This document shows positions 19,101 through 26,959 of a DNA stretch of 64,000 nt, piece after piece. Source of the DNA: Rhodovulum bhavnagarense. GTDB lineage: Bacteria > Pseudomonadota > Alphaproteobacteria > Rhodobacterales > Rhodobacteraceae. The stretch is from contig NZ_SLXU01000015.1 of NCBI RefSeq assembly GCF_004343505.1, positions 1-64,000 of the forward strand. The letters run 5' to 3'. Below the pieces are notes generated by a model that worked only from the letters and a program-made list of their open reading frames with translations, had not been told where the DNA came from and searched no databases. How positions within the stretch are numbered: the stretch's first letter is position 1; every line of letters begins with the position of its first letter. Position numbers and translations under genes: made by a program.

Positions 19101-19606
19101 CGGTCGGGAAAGGCCCGCGCCAGGCGTGCCAACAATGCCTCGGCGCGGGCGTGCTGAGCTGCCTGCAACAACTGGCCGACCGCGCCCTCGGGACCGCCGC
19201 TCAGGCAGATCAGTCCGGCGCCATGCGCCTCGAGCTGCTCAAGCGTGACCTGTGGCACGTGCCCCGCCTTGCCAAGGTAGAGACAGGAATTCAGCTTCAT
19301 CAAGTTGCCATAGCCCGTCTCGTCCTGCGCCAGCAACACCACCGGCGCGGGAGGGCGTGGCCGTTCTCCCGGCTCAACCGGATCAAAGGCCAAGTCGAGT
19401 TGGCAACCGATGATCGGCTGAATCCCGGCACCGCTGGCCAACACCGAAAATTCCAGCGCGCAGAACATGTTGTTGGTATCGGTGACGGCTATGGCAGGCA
19501 TACCCGCCGCACGGCACAGATCGGGCAGTTGTTTCACCCGTACCGCCCCTTCGAGCAACGAGTATTCAGTATGCACACGCAGATGGATGAATCGAGGTTC
19601 GGCCAT
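16103..19606 (-). CDS. dnaE: DNA polymerase III subunit alpha
   Basis: Replicative polymerase, 1167 residues, full length. The PHP domain opens with [17 protein letters not shown]. The polymerase active site includes [16 protein letters not shown] and [16 protein letters not shown]; the fingers region has [16 protein letters not shown] and later [33 protein letters not shown]-terminal OB-fold part has [18 protein letters not shown]. No frameshift is seen. A large + strand open frame covers the same DNA (16037–19708) but has no protein character. Confidence 0.98.
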   Translation of the reverse strand: MAEPRFIHLRVHTEYSLLEGAVRVKQLPDLCRAAGMPAIAVTDTNNMFCALEFSVLASGAGIQPIIGCQLDLAFDPVEPGERPRPPAPVVLLAQDETGYGNLMKLNSCLYLGKAGHVPQVTLEQLEAHGAGLICLSGGPEGAVGQLLQAAQHARAEALLARLARAFPDRLYVELQRHAGEGGQVTAAEAATERAHVEMAYAMDLPLVATNDVYFPKSAMYEAHDALICIADGAYVDQAEPRRRLTPQHYFKTPDEMAALFADLPEAIENTVEIARRCAVKAEKRKPILPVFADDEVEELRRQAQEGLAARLAVIPHAAPVEDYEKRLEFELGIIEGMGFPGYFLIVADFIKWAKDHDIPVGPGRGSGAGSLVAYALTITDLDPLRYSLLFERFLNPERVSMPDFDIDFCMDRREEVIHYVQERYGRDKVAQIITFGALLSKAAVRDVGRVLQMPYGQVDKLSKLIPVEGVKPVSIEKALADEPRLREAARAEEVVDRLLTYGQQVEGLLRNASTHAAGVVIGDRPLDELVPLYQDPRSDMPATQFNMKWVEQAGLVKFDFLGLKTLTVIQNAIDLIRRGGRQLHEAPDGSRIYEPAEGAENDIGQIPLDDAKTYHLYASAKTVAVFQVESSGMMDALRRMKPTCIEDIVALVALYRPGPMENIPTYCEVKHGLKPLESIHPTIDHILAETQGIIVYQEQVMQIAQVMAGYSLGGADLLRRAMGKKIAEEMAKERPKFIEGAKATHGVDAKKAGEVFDLLEKFANYGFNKSHAAAYAVVSYQTAWLKANHPVEFMAGVMNCDIHLTDKLSVYAEEVRRGLEIEIVPPCVNRSQATFDVRDGKLVYALGALKNVGVDAMGLIVAGRGDKPFATLYDVARRVDLKRIGKRPLEMLARAGAFDQLDPNRRRVLESLDALVAYSAAIFDQRASSQVSLFGEAGDDLPEPRLSPVADWLPNERLAEEQKAIGFYLSGHPLDDYMAALRRKKVMTRAEIEQATKSGPTIAKLAGAVAGRQERKSAKGNRFAFAQLSDPTGLYEVTLFSDVLEVARDHLEAGMNVVLTVEATQENDQLKLLARAVQPIDSVVADAGSAGLKIYVESAEAVQSVAGVLERARGESGIRGRGPVQFCLMAPDLPGEVEIALPESYPVTPQIKGAIKSLQGIALVEDI

Positions 19607-19787
19607 GACTCCACGCTAGCCCAGCCGGGCGGCGATGGAAACGGCGCATGGAACTGCCCACAAAACAGGCAGCCGCCCCGAAACCGGGCCAGTCGAACCG
19701 CGCCGTGACCATCTGCCATTGCGATGGGCGGGCAGCGCGGGATAGTAAGCGGGGAATCCGAAACGCGGCTTTGGGGAACGGCGCCGG

Positions 19788-21308
19788 GTGACACCTCTTC
19801 TGAAAGTCGACGGCCTTGGCAAGGTCTATCCCGGCGTGGTCGCCAATGACCGCGTCAGCTTTGACATCGCCGAGGGCGAGGTTCATGCCCTGCTGGGCGA
19901 AAACGGCGCGGGCAAATCGACGCTGGTCAAGATGATCTATGGCCTGGTCAAGCCGGATTCAGGGCATATGACCCTGCGCGGCGTCCCTTACGCGCCCGCC
20001 GAACCGCGTGCCGCCCGCGCCGCCGGCGTCGCGATGGTGTTTCAGCATTTCAGCCTGTTCGACGCGCTCAGCGTGGCAGAGAACATCGCGCTGGGCATGG
20101 AAAACCCGCCGCCAATGGGCCAACTGGCCGGGCGAATTCGCGCCGTCAGCGAAACCTACGGCCTGCCGCTGGCCCCCGAGCGGCTGGTGGGCGATCTGTC
20201 GGCGGGCGAACGCCAGCGCGTCGAAATCATCCGCTGCCTGCTTCAGGATCCGCGGCTGCTGATCATGGACGAACCGACCAGCGTCCTGACCCCGCAAGAG
20301 GCGGAAATCCTGTTTGCAACCCTGCGCAAGCTCGCTGCCAACGGAACCGCCATTCTCTACATCTCGCACAAGCTGGAAGAAATCCGCGCGCTTTGCGACC
20401 GGGCCACGATCCTGCGGCTGGGCAAGGTCGTGGCCAGTTGCAACCCCCGCGAAAAGACGGCCGCCGAACTGGCCGAGATGATGGTGGGCACGAAACTGGC
20501 AACCCCGCAGCGCGCGGCCAGCGAAACTGGCGATGTCGTGCTCGAGGTGCGGGGCCTGAGCCTGCCTTCCCCCAATCCCTTCGGCACCAGCTTGCGCGAT
20601 ATCTCGTTCAGCGTGAAATCGGGCGAGGTGCTGGGTATTGGCGGCGTCGCGGGCAACGGCCAGGACGAATTGCTGGCCGCGCTGTCGGGCGAAAGCGCGG
20701 CCAGCGCCGGGGCGGTCCGCCTCAAGGGCCAGCCGATCGGCGACCTGGGCCCCGGTTCACGCCGCCGTATCGCTGTACTGGCCGCCCCCGAGGAACGGCT
20801 GGGCCACGCCGCCGCGCCGGATATGAGCCTGACCGAAAACGCCCTGCTGACCGCGGCAATCCGCGAGGGCCTGGCCGCACGCGGATTCCTGAGGTGGCCG
20901 GCTGCTCGCGCCTTTGCCGAAAAGGTGATCGAAACCTTCGACGTGCGCACACCCGGCCCGGGCAACGCGGCGCGCTCGCTTTCGGGCGGCAACCTGCAAA
21001 AATTCGTCATCGGCCGCGAAGTTCTGCAACGTCCCGAAGTGCTGGTCGTGAACCAGCCCACCTGGGGCGTGGACGCCGCCGCCGCCGCCGCGATCCGGCA
21101 GGCCTTGCTCAACCTCGCCGCCGATGGCGCGGCAGTCGTCGTCATCAGCCAGGACCTAGACGAGTTGATCGAGATTTCCGACCGCTTCGCGGCGTTGAAC
21201 GAGGGCCGGCTCGCCCCGCCCCGCCCCACCCGCGGGCTGAGCCTCGAAGAGATCGGCCTGATGATGGGCGGCGCCCATGACATGGAGGTTGCCCATGCAG
21301 CGGTCTAG
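19788..21308 (+). CDS. BMP-type (nucleoside-like) ABC importer 1, ATP-binding protein
   Basis: 506 residues, two nucleotide-binding domains as in RbsA/NupO-type proteins. Domain 1 has Walker A GENGAGKST, signature LSAGERQRVEI and Walker B LLIMDEPTSVLT. Domain 2 has a degenerate Walker A (GVAGNGQDELL), signature LSGGNLQKFVIGRE and VLVVNQPTWGVD, as usual for the family. Start is the GTG at 19788. First gene of a four-gene set with two permeases and a BMP-family binding protein; divergent from dnaE across about 180 bp in which I see no further gene. Confidence 0.92.
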   Translation: MTPLLKVDGLGKVYPGVVANDRVSFDIAEGEVHALLGENGAGKSTLVKMIYGLVKPDSGHMTLRGVPYAPAEPRAARAAGVAMVFQHFSLFDALSVAENIALGMENPPPMGQLAGRIRAVSETYGLPLAPERLVGDLSAGERQRVEIIRCLLQDPRLLIMDEPTSVLTPQEAEILFATLRKLAANGTAILYISHKLEEIRALCDRATILRLGKVVASCNPREKTAAELAEMMVGTKLATPQRAASETGDVVLEVRGLSLPSPNPFGTSLRDISFSVKSGEVLGIGGVAGNGQDELLAALSGESAASAGAVRLKGQPIGDLGPGSRRRIAVLAAPEERLGHAAAPDMSLTENALLTAAIREGLAARGFLRWPAARAFAEKVIETFDVRTPGPGNAARSLSGGNLQKFVIGREVLQRPEVLVVNQPTWGVDAAAAAAIRQALLNLAADGAAVVVISQDLDELIEISDRFAALNEGRLAPPRPTRGLSLEEIGLMMGGAHDMEVAHAAV

Positions 21309-21317
21309 GTTCTCCGG

Positions 21318-21411
21318 TTTCGCCTCCGGCGGGGATATTTGGCCCAAAGCAGATCAAGCGCTGCGCGCCCCTTCCTGCTTTGGAGAAAAATATCCCCGCC
21401 GGAGGCGAAAA
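21318..21411. repeat. Dispersed repeat, copy R2: large inverted repeat inside the importer operon
   Basis: Left arm 21319–21352 (starts TTCGCCTCCGGCGGGGATATT) and right arm 21374–21411 (ends CCCCGCCGGAGGCGAAAA) are inverted copies of each other, with a loop of about 20 nt. The stem is over 25 bp with few mismatches. It sits between the ATPase and first permease genes of one operon, so it may reduce downstream expression or protect the upstream mRNA 3' end. Confidence 0.8.
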
Positions 21412-21434
21412 ATGGCCTCGAGGGGGACCAAGCC

Positions 21435-22520
21435 TTGATCGCGCTGGAAAAACGTCCCACGCCCTCACGCGCCTGGAGCGCGGCGGCCCCGCTCCTGGCG
21501 GTGGCACTGACCATGGTGGCCGGGGCGGCCCTGTTCGCGGCCCTGGGCACCGATCCGCTGGCCGCGATCCGCACGATCTTCTGGGACCCGCTGTTCAACG
21601 AACAGTTCGCCAGCTATTCGCGGCCGCAATTGCTGGTCAAGGCCGGGCCGCTGATCCTGATCGCGATCGGGCTCAGCCTTGGATTTCGCGCGGGCGTCTG
21701 GAATATCGGCGCAGAGGGGCAATACATCATGGGCGCGATCTGCGGGGCGGGCGTGGCGCTGGCGCTTTACCCGATGGACGCGTGGTTCGTATTCCCGACG
21801 ATGGTCTTGGCCGGCGCCCTGGGCGGCTGGGCCTGGGCGATGATCCCCGCGATCCTGAAAACCCGTTTCCGCACGAACGAGATCCTGGTTTCACTGCTGC
21901 TTGTCTACGTCGCCGAACAGATCCTCGCCTCGATGTCGCTGGGCCTGATGCGCAACCCCGAGGGCGGCGGGTTTCCGGGCAGCCGCAACCTGCAACAATA
22001 CCCCGCCGCCGCCAATCCGGAACTGGTTGCGGGAACCGGCATGCACTGGGGCGTGGTCGCGGGCTTTGTCGCGGTGATCGCGGCCTATATCCTGCTGAAC
22101 CGTCACATGCTGGGGTTCCAGATCCGGCTGGCCGGCCAAAGCCCGCGCGCCGCGCGGTTCGCGGGGGTCGACCCGAATCGGCTGGTTATGATCTGCCTCG
22201 GGATTTCGGGCGCGCTGGCGGGGCTGGCGGGTATGTTCGAGGTCGCGGGCCCGGCGGGCCAGATCAGCATTGATTTCAACGTGGGCTATGGCTTTACCGC
22301 GATCATCGTTGCCTTCCTGGGGCGGCTGCACCCGGTGGGCATCCTGCTGGCGGGGCTGTTGATGGCGCTGACCTATATCGGCGGGGAACTTGCGCAATTC
22401 ATGCTGGGCCTGCCCGCCGCCGCGATCCAGGCTTTCCAGGGGATGTTGCTGTTCTTCCTGCTGGGGTTGGACGTGTTGTCGAATTTCCGTGTCCGGCTGG
22501 GCCGGCGAAAGGTGACCTGA
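21435..22520 (+). CDS. BMP-type ABC importer 1, permease 1
   Basis: 361 residues from a TTG at 21435, which follows a strong GAGGGGGACC ribosome site. Upstream in-frame starts (21339) would translate the inverted repeat and are rejected. Hydrophobic throughout, about 8–10 membrane segments. BPD_transp_2 family signs are LGFRAGVWNIGAEGQYIMGAI and GYGFTAIIVAFLGRLHPVGIL. Stop and next start overlap by one base (TGATG). Confidence 0.88.
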   Translation: MIALEKRPTPSRAWSAAAPLLAVALTMVAGAALFAALGTDPLAAIRTIFWDPLFNEQFASYSRPQLLVKAGPLILIAIGLSLGFRAGVWNIGAEGQYIMGAICGAGVALALYPMDAWFVFPTMVLAGALGGWAWAMIPAILKTRFRTNEILVSLLLVYVAEQILASMSLGLMRNPEGGGFPGSRNLQQYPAAANPELVAGTGMHWGVVAGFVAVIAAYILLNRHMLGFQIRLAGQSPRAARFAGVDPNRLVMICLGISGALAGLAGMFEVAGPAGQISIDFNVGYGFTAIIVAFLGRLHPVGILLAGLLMALTYIGGELAQFMLGLPAAAIQAFQGMLLFFLLGLDVLSNFRVRLGRRKVT

Positions 22521-23452
22521 TGGACCTGTCCGCGATCAACCCCGTCATCCTGATCGCCTCGCTGATGGTGGCGGCGACCCCGATACTGCTGGCCGCCATC
22601 GGCGAACTGGTTGTCGAGAAATCGGGCGTGCTGAATCTCGGGGTAGAGGGGATGATGATCACCGGGGCGATATGCGGTTTTGCCGCCGCGGTAGAGACCG
22701 GCAGCCCCGCGCTGGGCTTTCTGGCCGCGATGATCGGCGGGGCGGCCCTGTCGATGATCTTTGGCTTGCTCACGCAGTTCCTGATGTCGAACCAGGTGGC
22801 GACGGGACTGGCGCTGACGCTTTTCGGGCTAGGTCTGTCGGCGCTTATCGGGCAGGGTTACGTCGGTCTCAAGCCGCCGGCCACCGATCGGCTGGATCTT
22901 GGCCCGCTTTCGGATATCCCGGTGCTGGGCCGGATGGTGTTTTCTCATGATATCGTGATCTATGCCAGCCTCGTGCTGGTGCTCGTCGTCTGGCTGTTCC
23001 TGCGCCACAGCCGGGCAGGGCTGATCCTGCGCGCGGTCGGCGAAAATCACGAGGCCGCCCACGCGCTGGGCTACAAGGTGGTGCGCATCCGGCTGATGGC
23101 CATCGCCTTCGGCGGCGCCATGGCCGGGCTGGGCGGCGCCTATCTCAGCCTGGTGCGGGTGCCGCAATGGACCGAGGGCATGACCTCTGGGGCGGGCTGG
23201 ATCGCGCTGGCCATCGTGGTTTTTGCCTCGTGGCGGGCGGGCCGTGTCCTGCTGGGCGCCTATCTTTTCGGCGGGGTCGCGGTTTTGCAACTCAACCTCC
23301 AGGCCGCGGGCATCGCGGTCCCGGTCGAGCTCTTGTCGGCCTCGCCCTATCTTGTCACCATCCTGGTGCTGGTCATCATCTCTGCCGACCGGAGCCGCGC
23401 GGCGGTGGCCGCGCCGGGTTCGCTTGGCCGGGTTTTCCATGCCTCGTCCTGA
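22520..23452 (+). CDS. BMP-type ABC importer 1, permease 2
   Basis: 310 residues, second membrane subunit of the BPD_transp_2 family. The N terminus has two hydrophobic segments around VVEKSGVLNLGVEGMMITGAI, the typical loop of nucleoside-type permeases. The EAA-like region is RAVGENHEAAHALGYKVVRIRLMAIAFGGAMAGLGGAYLS. Coupled to permease 1. Confidence 0.9.
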   Translation: MDLSAINPVILIASLMVAATPILLAAIGELVVEKSGVLNLGVEGMMITGAICGFAAAVETGSPALGFLAAMIGGAALSMIFGLLTQFLMSNQVATGLALTLFGLGLSALIGQGYVGLKPPATDRLDLGPLSDIPVLGRMVFSHDIVIYASLVLVLVVWLFLRHSRAGLILRAVGENHEAAHALGYKVVRIRLMAIAFGGAMAGLGGAYLSLVRVPQWTEGMTSGAGWIALAIVVFASWRAGRVLLGAYLFGGVAVLQLNLQAAGIAVPVELLSASPYLVTILVLVIISADRSRAAVAAPGSLGRVFHASS

Positions 23453-23502
23453 GGCGCCGCCAACCGGGGGGCGCGTTCCCCCCCACAACAAGGGATAGAA
23501 CC

Positions 23503-24582
23503 ATGAACCGTAGAACACTGCTTGCGTCTGCTGCGCTGGCCTTTGGCCTTGGGATGTCCGGCACGGCGATCGCCCAGGACAAGACCAAGGTCGGCTTTGT
23601 CTTCGTCGGGCCGATCGGCGATGGCGGCTGGACATATGAGCATAACGAGGGCCGCCTGGCCGTTGAGGCACATTTCGGCGACGCGGTCGAAACGATCTAC
23701 CAGGAAAGCGTGCCCGAGGGCGCGGATGCCGAGCGTGTGCTGACGCAAATGGCGCTGTCGGGCGCGGACCTGATCTTTACCACCTCTTTCGGCTATATGG
23801 ACCCCACGCTGAACGTGGCCGCGAAATTCCCGAACGTGAAGTTCGAGCATGCCACAGGCTACAAGCGCGCCGACAACGTGGGTACCTATTCCGCGCGTTT
23901 CTACGAGGGCCGCGCGGTGCAGGGACATATTGCCGGGAAACTCACGAAGTCGAACATCGTTGGCTATATCGCCTCTTATCCCATCCCCGAGGTCATCCGC
24001 GGCATCAACGCGGCCTACATCCATGCCAGCAAGGTCAATCCCGACATCCAGTTCAAGGTGATCTGGGCCTATACCTGGTTCGATCCCGCCAAGGAGGCAG
24101 ATGCCGCGACCGCGCTGATCGAACAGGGTGCCGACGTCATCCTGCAACACACCGATTCCACCGCACCGCAGGCCGCGGCCGAGAAGGCTGGCAACGTCTA
24201 TACCTTCGGGCAGGCTTCTGACATGGCGGAATATGCGCCGATGCCGCGGGTGTCCTCGATCATCGACAACTGGGCGCCCTATTACATAGACCGCGTCCAG
24301 GCGGTGATCGACGGCACCTGGGAAAGCGACGATACCTGGGACGGGATCGGGGCCGGCATGGTCAAGATCGGCGAGATTACAGACGCGGTGCCGGCAGAGA
24401 TCAAGGCCGAGGCGCTGGCCTTGCAAGAGGCGATCGCCAGCGGCGCGTATCACCCCTTCACGGGCCCGCTGAACCGGCAGGACGGCACGCCTTGGCTGGC
24501 CGAGGGGGAGACCGCAGATGACGGTACGCTGCTGGGCATGAATTTCTATGTCGAGGGACTGTCCGGCGAGATCCCGCAATAA
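23503..24582 (+). CDS. BMP family substrate-binding protein of importer 1
   Basis: 359 residues with a signal peptide: MNRRTLLASAALAFGLGMSG followed by TAIAQ and probable cleavage after AIA. The paired arginines make Tat export possible, though the motif is not strict. Mature part has KVGFVFVGPIGDGGWTYEHNEGR, GADLIFTTSFGYMD and QGADVILQHTDSTAPQ, all typical of BMP/Med-type lipoprotein or periplasmic receptors for nucleosides. ATG with AGGGATA upstream. The ligand is inferred from family, not proven. Confidence 0.9.
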   Translation: MNRRTLLASAALAFGLGMSGTAIAQDKTKVGFVFVGPIGDGGWTYEHNEGRLAVEAHFGDAVETIYQESVPEGADAERVLTQMALSGADLIFTTSFGYMDPTLNVAAKFPNVKFEHATGYKRADNVGTYSARFYEGRAVQGHIAGKLTKSNIVGYIASYPIPEVIRGINAAYIHASKVNPDIQFKVIWAYTWFDPAKEADAATALIEQGADVILQHTDSTAPQAAAEKAGNVYTFGQASDMAEYAPMPRVSSIIDNWAPYYIDRVQAVIDGTWESDDTWDGIGAGMVKIGEITDAVPAEIKAEALALQEAIASGAYHPFTGPLNRQDGTPWLAEGETADDGTLLGMNFYVEGLSGEIPQ

Positions 24583-24589
24583 GACAAGG

Positions 24590-24664
24590 CGGGGGTGGGG
24601 GCGCTGCCCCCGCCGCCGCCTGCGCGGCGGCCCCCCCGGGGTACTTGCACCAAGAAGAAGACCA
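24590..24664 (+). repeat. Dispersed intergenic repeat, copy R3
   Basis: A GC-rich hairpin (GGGGGCG CTG CCCCCGCC and further GCCGCC/GGCGGC pairing) is followed by GGGGTACTTGCA then CCAAGAAGAAG (24638–24660). It reads in the direction of the upstream BMP gene and probably ends that transcript. Confidence 0.7.
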
Positions 24665-24680
24665 CGCGCGGGGGGCGGGC

Positions 24681-25760
24681 ATGGAGAGTGACTTCATCGT
24701 CATCGGCGGAGGGATTGCCGGCGTGTCGATCGGGGCGCGGCTGTCGCAACTGGGCCGCGTCATACTGCTGGAGAGCGAGTCCGGGCTGGGCTATCATGCC
24801 TCGGGCCGGTCCGCCGCGCTGTTCGACGAATGCCTCGGGCGCAGCGAGGTGGTCGCGCTTAACCGGGCGAGCCATGCCTATCATGCCGGGACCAATGGCG
24901 GCGTTCTGTCGGAGCGTGGCCTGATGGTTGTGGGCCGCGCCGAGGATGCGGTCTTGTTCGAGGCCGATTGCGCGCATATGGGCCTGTCGCGCCTGACCAC
25001 GCCGGAGGCCTGCGCGTTGATGCCCGTGCTGGACCCGGGCGCCGTGGCCTTTGCCGGGCTGCACGAGAGGGCCTGGGACCTGGATACCGACCTGTTGATC
25101 CAGAACTTTGCCCGCGAGATCCGCGGCAATGGCGGCAAGGTCATGACCCGGGCGGCGGTCGAAGCGATCACACGGACCGGAACGGGGTGGCTGGTTCGAA
25201 CCGCGACGGCGGAGTTCGAAGGGCGTATCCTGGTCAATGCCGCGGGCGCATGGGTCGACCAGGTGGCACGAATGGCAGGAGTCGCCCCGCTGGGTTTTTG
25301 CCCGATGCGCCGGTCGATCGCGCGGCTACCCGCGCCGGGCGGGCGGGAGGTGTCGCGCTGGCCGATGGTCGTCGGCGCGGGCGAGCGGTGGTATTGCAAA
25401 CCCGATGCGGGCAAGTTGCTGGTCTCGCCCGCCGAGGAAGACCAAGTTCCACCACATGATGCCTTTGCCGACGACATGGTGCTGGCCGAGGGGCTGGCGC
25501 GTTACGAGGAAATGGTGACAGAACCGGTGACACGGGTTGAAACCTCTTGGGCCGGGCTTCGGACCTTTTCGCCCGACCGGCTGCTGGTGATCGGGTTCGA
25601 CCCGACCGAGCCCTCGTTTTTCTGGCATGCAGGCCAGGGCGGCGTGGGCTTTCAGACGGCGCCTGCGGCCAGCCAGCTGGCCGCCGACATCGTTGCCGGG
25701 CGCGCACCCGAGATCGGCGCGGACCTGGCCCGCGCCTTTTCGCCCGCACGGTTCGCCTGA
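24681..25760 (+). CDS. FAD-dependent oxidoreductase (DAO family)
   Basis: 359 residues. FAD-binding N terminus DFIVIGGGIAGVSIGARLSQLGRVILLES, then YHASGRSAALF; C-terminal ETSWAGLRTFSPDRLLVIGFD and FFWHAGQGGVGFQTAPA close the FAD site. Family members oxidise D-amino acids, glycine or N-methyl amino acids; the substrate here is unknown. Its stop overlaps the DUF938 start by one base. Start ATG at 24681 follows the repeat R3 and a GGGGGGCGGGC stretch. Confidence 0.85.
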   Translation: MESDFIVIGGGIAGVSIGARLSQLGRVILLESESGLGYHASGRSAALFDECLGRSEVVALNRASHAYHAGTNGGVLSERGLMVVGRAEDAVLFEADCAHMGLSRLTTPEACALMPVLDPGAVAFAGLHERAWDLDTDLLIQNFAREIRGNGGKVMTRAAVEAITRTGTGWLVRTATAEFEGRILVNAAGAWVDQVARMAGVAPLGFCPMRRSIARLPAPGGREVSRWPMVVGAGERWYCKPDAGKLLVSPAEEDQVPPHDAFADDMVLAEGLARYEEMVTEPVTRVETSWAGLRTFSPDRLLVIGFDPTEPSFFWHAGQGGVGFQTAPAASQLAADIVAGRAPEIGADLARAFSPARFA

Positions 25761-26416
25761 TGGCCCGGCGTCCCGTGCCCAGCACGGCCTCGACCGCGCA
25801 TCCGGCGGAAAACGGGCGGCTGACCGCGCCCTCTGCCCTGCGCAACGCCGCCGCGATCTGCGAGGTGATCGCCACCCATGGCCCACCGACAGGCCGCGCG
25901 CTGGAACTGGCCAGCGGCACCGGCGAACACGCGATACGCATTGCCGCCCGCTGTCCCGGCCTTGCCTGGCAGCCCAGCGACATCGACCCCGCCCGGCGCG
26001 CCAGCATCGACGCCTGGGCGGCAGAGGCCGCCCTGACCAACCTGGCCCCGGCAATCGAGATCGACGCAACCCATCCCGGCTGGGGCGTCCAGCATGGCGG
26101 GCAGGACCTGATCTTCTGCTCCAATATCCTGCATCTGGTCAGCGCGCCCGAGGCCGAGTGCCTGATCCGCGAAGCAGCCGCAGCGCTCGCCCCCGGCGGC
26201 ATCTTGATGGTCTACGGCCCCTTCCGGCGCGACCACGGCTTTGCCAGCGACGGCGACGCGGCCTTTCACGCCAGCCTGACCGCACAGGACCCCGAGATCG
26301 GCTACAAGTCCGTGCGGCAGGTGCAGGGCTGGTTCCACCAGGCAGGGTTACAGGGCGCAGATGAAATCCCCATGCCCGCCAACAACTTGACACAAATCGG
26401 CAGAAAGCCACGCTGA
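25760..26416 (+). CDS. DUF938 family class I SAM-dependent methyltransferase
   Basis: 218 residues. Motif GRALELASGTGEHAIRIAARCPGLAWQPSDIDPARR is the SAM-binding region; FCSNILHLVSAPEAECLIREAAAALAPGG and VYGPFRRDHGFASDGDAAFHASL are DUF938 hallmarks. Substrate unknown. Translationally coupled to the flavoenzyme gene upstream (TGATG). Confidence 0.88.
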   Translation: MARRPVPSTASTAHPAENGRLTAPSALRNAAAICEVIATHGPPTGRALELASGTGEHAIRIAARCPGLAWQPSDIDPARRASIDAWAAEAALTNLAPAIEIDATHPGWGVQHGGQDLIFCSNILHLVSAPEAECLIREAAAALAPGGILMVYGPFRRDHGFASDGDAAFHASLTAQDPEIGYKSVRQVQGWFHQAGLQGADEIPMPANNLTQIGRKPR

Positions 26417-26417
26417 T

Positions 26418-26431
26418 TTGACCCGGATCAA
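26418..26431. promoter_or_regulatory. FnrL/FNR-type operator
   Basis: TTGACCCGGATCAA matches the FNR-family consensus TTGAT-N4-ATCAA with one mismatch (C for T at position 5). It lies 60–73 nt upstream of the AhpD-like start codon, a distance compatible with activation from about -41 if transcription begins near 26466. It starts directly after the DUF938 stop codon. No experimental support is available from sequence. Confidence 0.55.
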
Positions 26432-26490
26432 GGTGGCGCAGCGCCCAGAGTGGTGATAGGGCGGCGAAAAGTCATCTACAGGAGACCGGC

Positions 26491-26847
26491 ATGGACTGGA
26501 CCAAGAAACGCGACGGCACCAAGGACCAGTTGCGCAACCTGAACAAGGCGATCCCCGATGCCGCCCGCGCCTTTGGCGCGCTGGGCAAGGCGGTCAAGGA
26601 TGGCGGGACGCTGGAATTCAAACAAAAGGAATTCGTTGCCCTCGGCATCGCCGTCGTCACCCACTGCGAGGCTTGCATCGTCCTACACATGGAGGCGCTG
26701 GTGCGCGTCGGCGCGACCCGCGAAGAGGTGGGCGACGTGCTGGCCATGGCGATCCAGATGGGCGGTGGCCCCGCCATGATGTATGCCGCCGGCGCAATGG
26801 AAGCTTATGACCAGTTGATCGCCGAGAAAGAGGCCAAGGAAGGCTGA
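26491..26847 (+). CDS. Carboxymuconolactone decarboxylase / AhpD-like protein
   Basis: 118 residues, all-helical CMD fold. The redox motif CEACIVLH (C-x2-C-x3-H) near residues 57–64 is that of AhpD-type alkylhydroperoxidases, so a thiol-redox role is more likely than decarboxylation. ATG preceded by AGGAGA. Probably single-gene transcript controlled by the FNR-type box upstream, suggesting expression at low oxygen. Confidence 0.85.
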   Translation: MDWTKKRDGTKDQLRNLNKAIPDAARAFGALGKAVKDGGTLEFKQKEFVALGIAVVTHCEACIVLHMEALVRVGATREEVGDVLAMAIQMGGGPAMMYAAGAMEAYDQLIAEKEAKEG

Positions 26848-26959
26848 GCGCAGCCACGGCCGCGCCCACCAAACCCTGCTTATCCGGGGCCCCCGCCCAA
26901 GCGCGAGGCCCCGGGTTCTCGCGCGCAGCGGATCGGAACAATCTACCCTGCGCCGGCCC

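Noticed and set aside
16037-19708. A 1223-codon + strand open frame
   Set aside because: Exact antisense of dnaE, rich in His/Gln/Arg, no domain; a codon-bias shadow.
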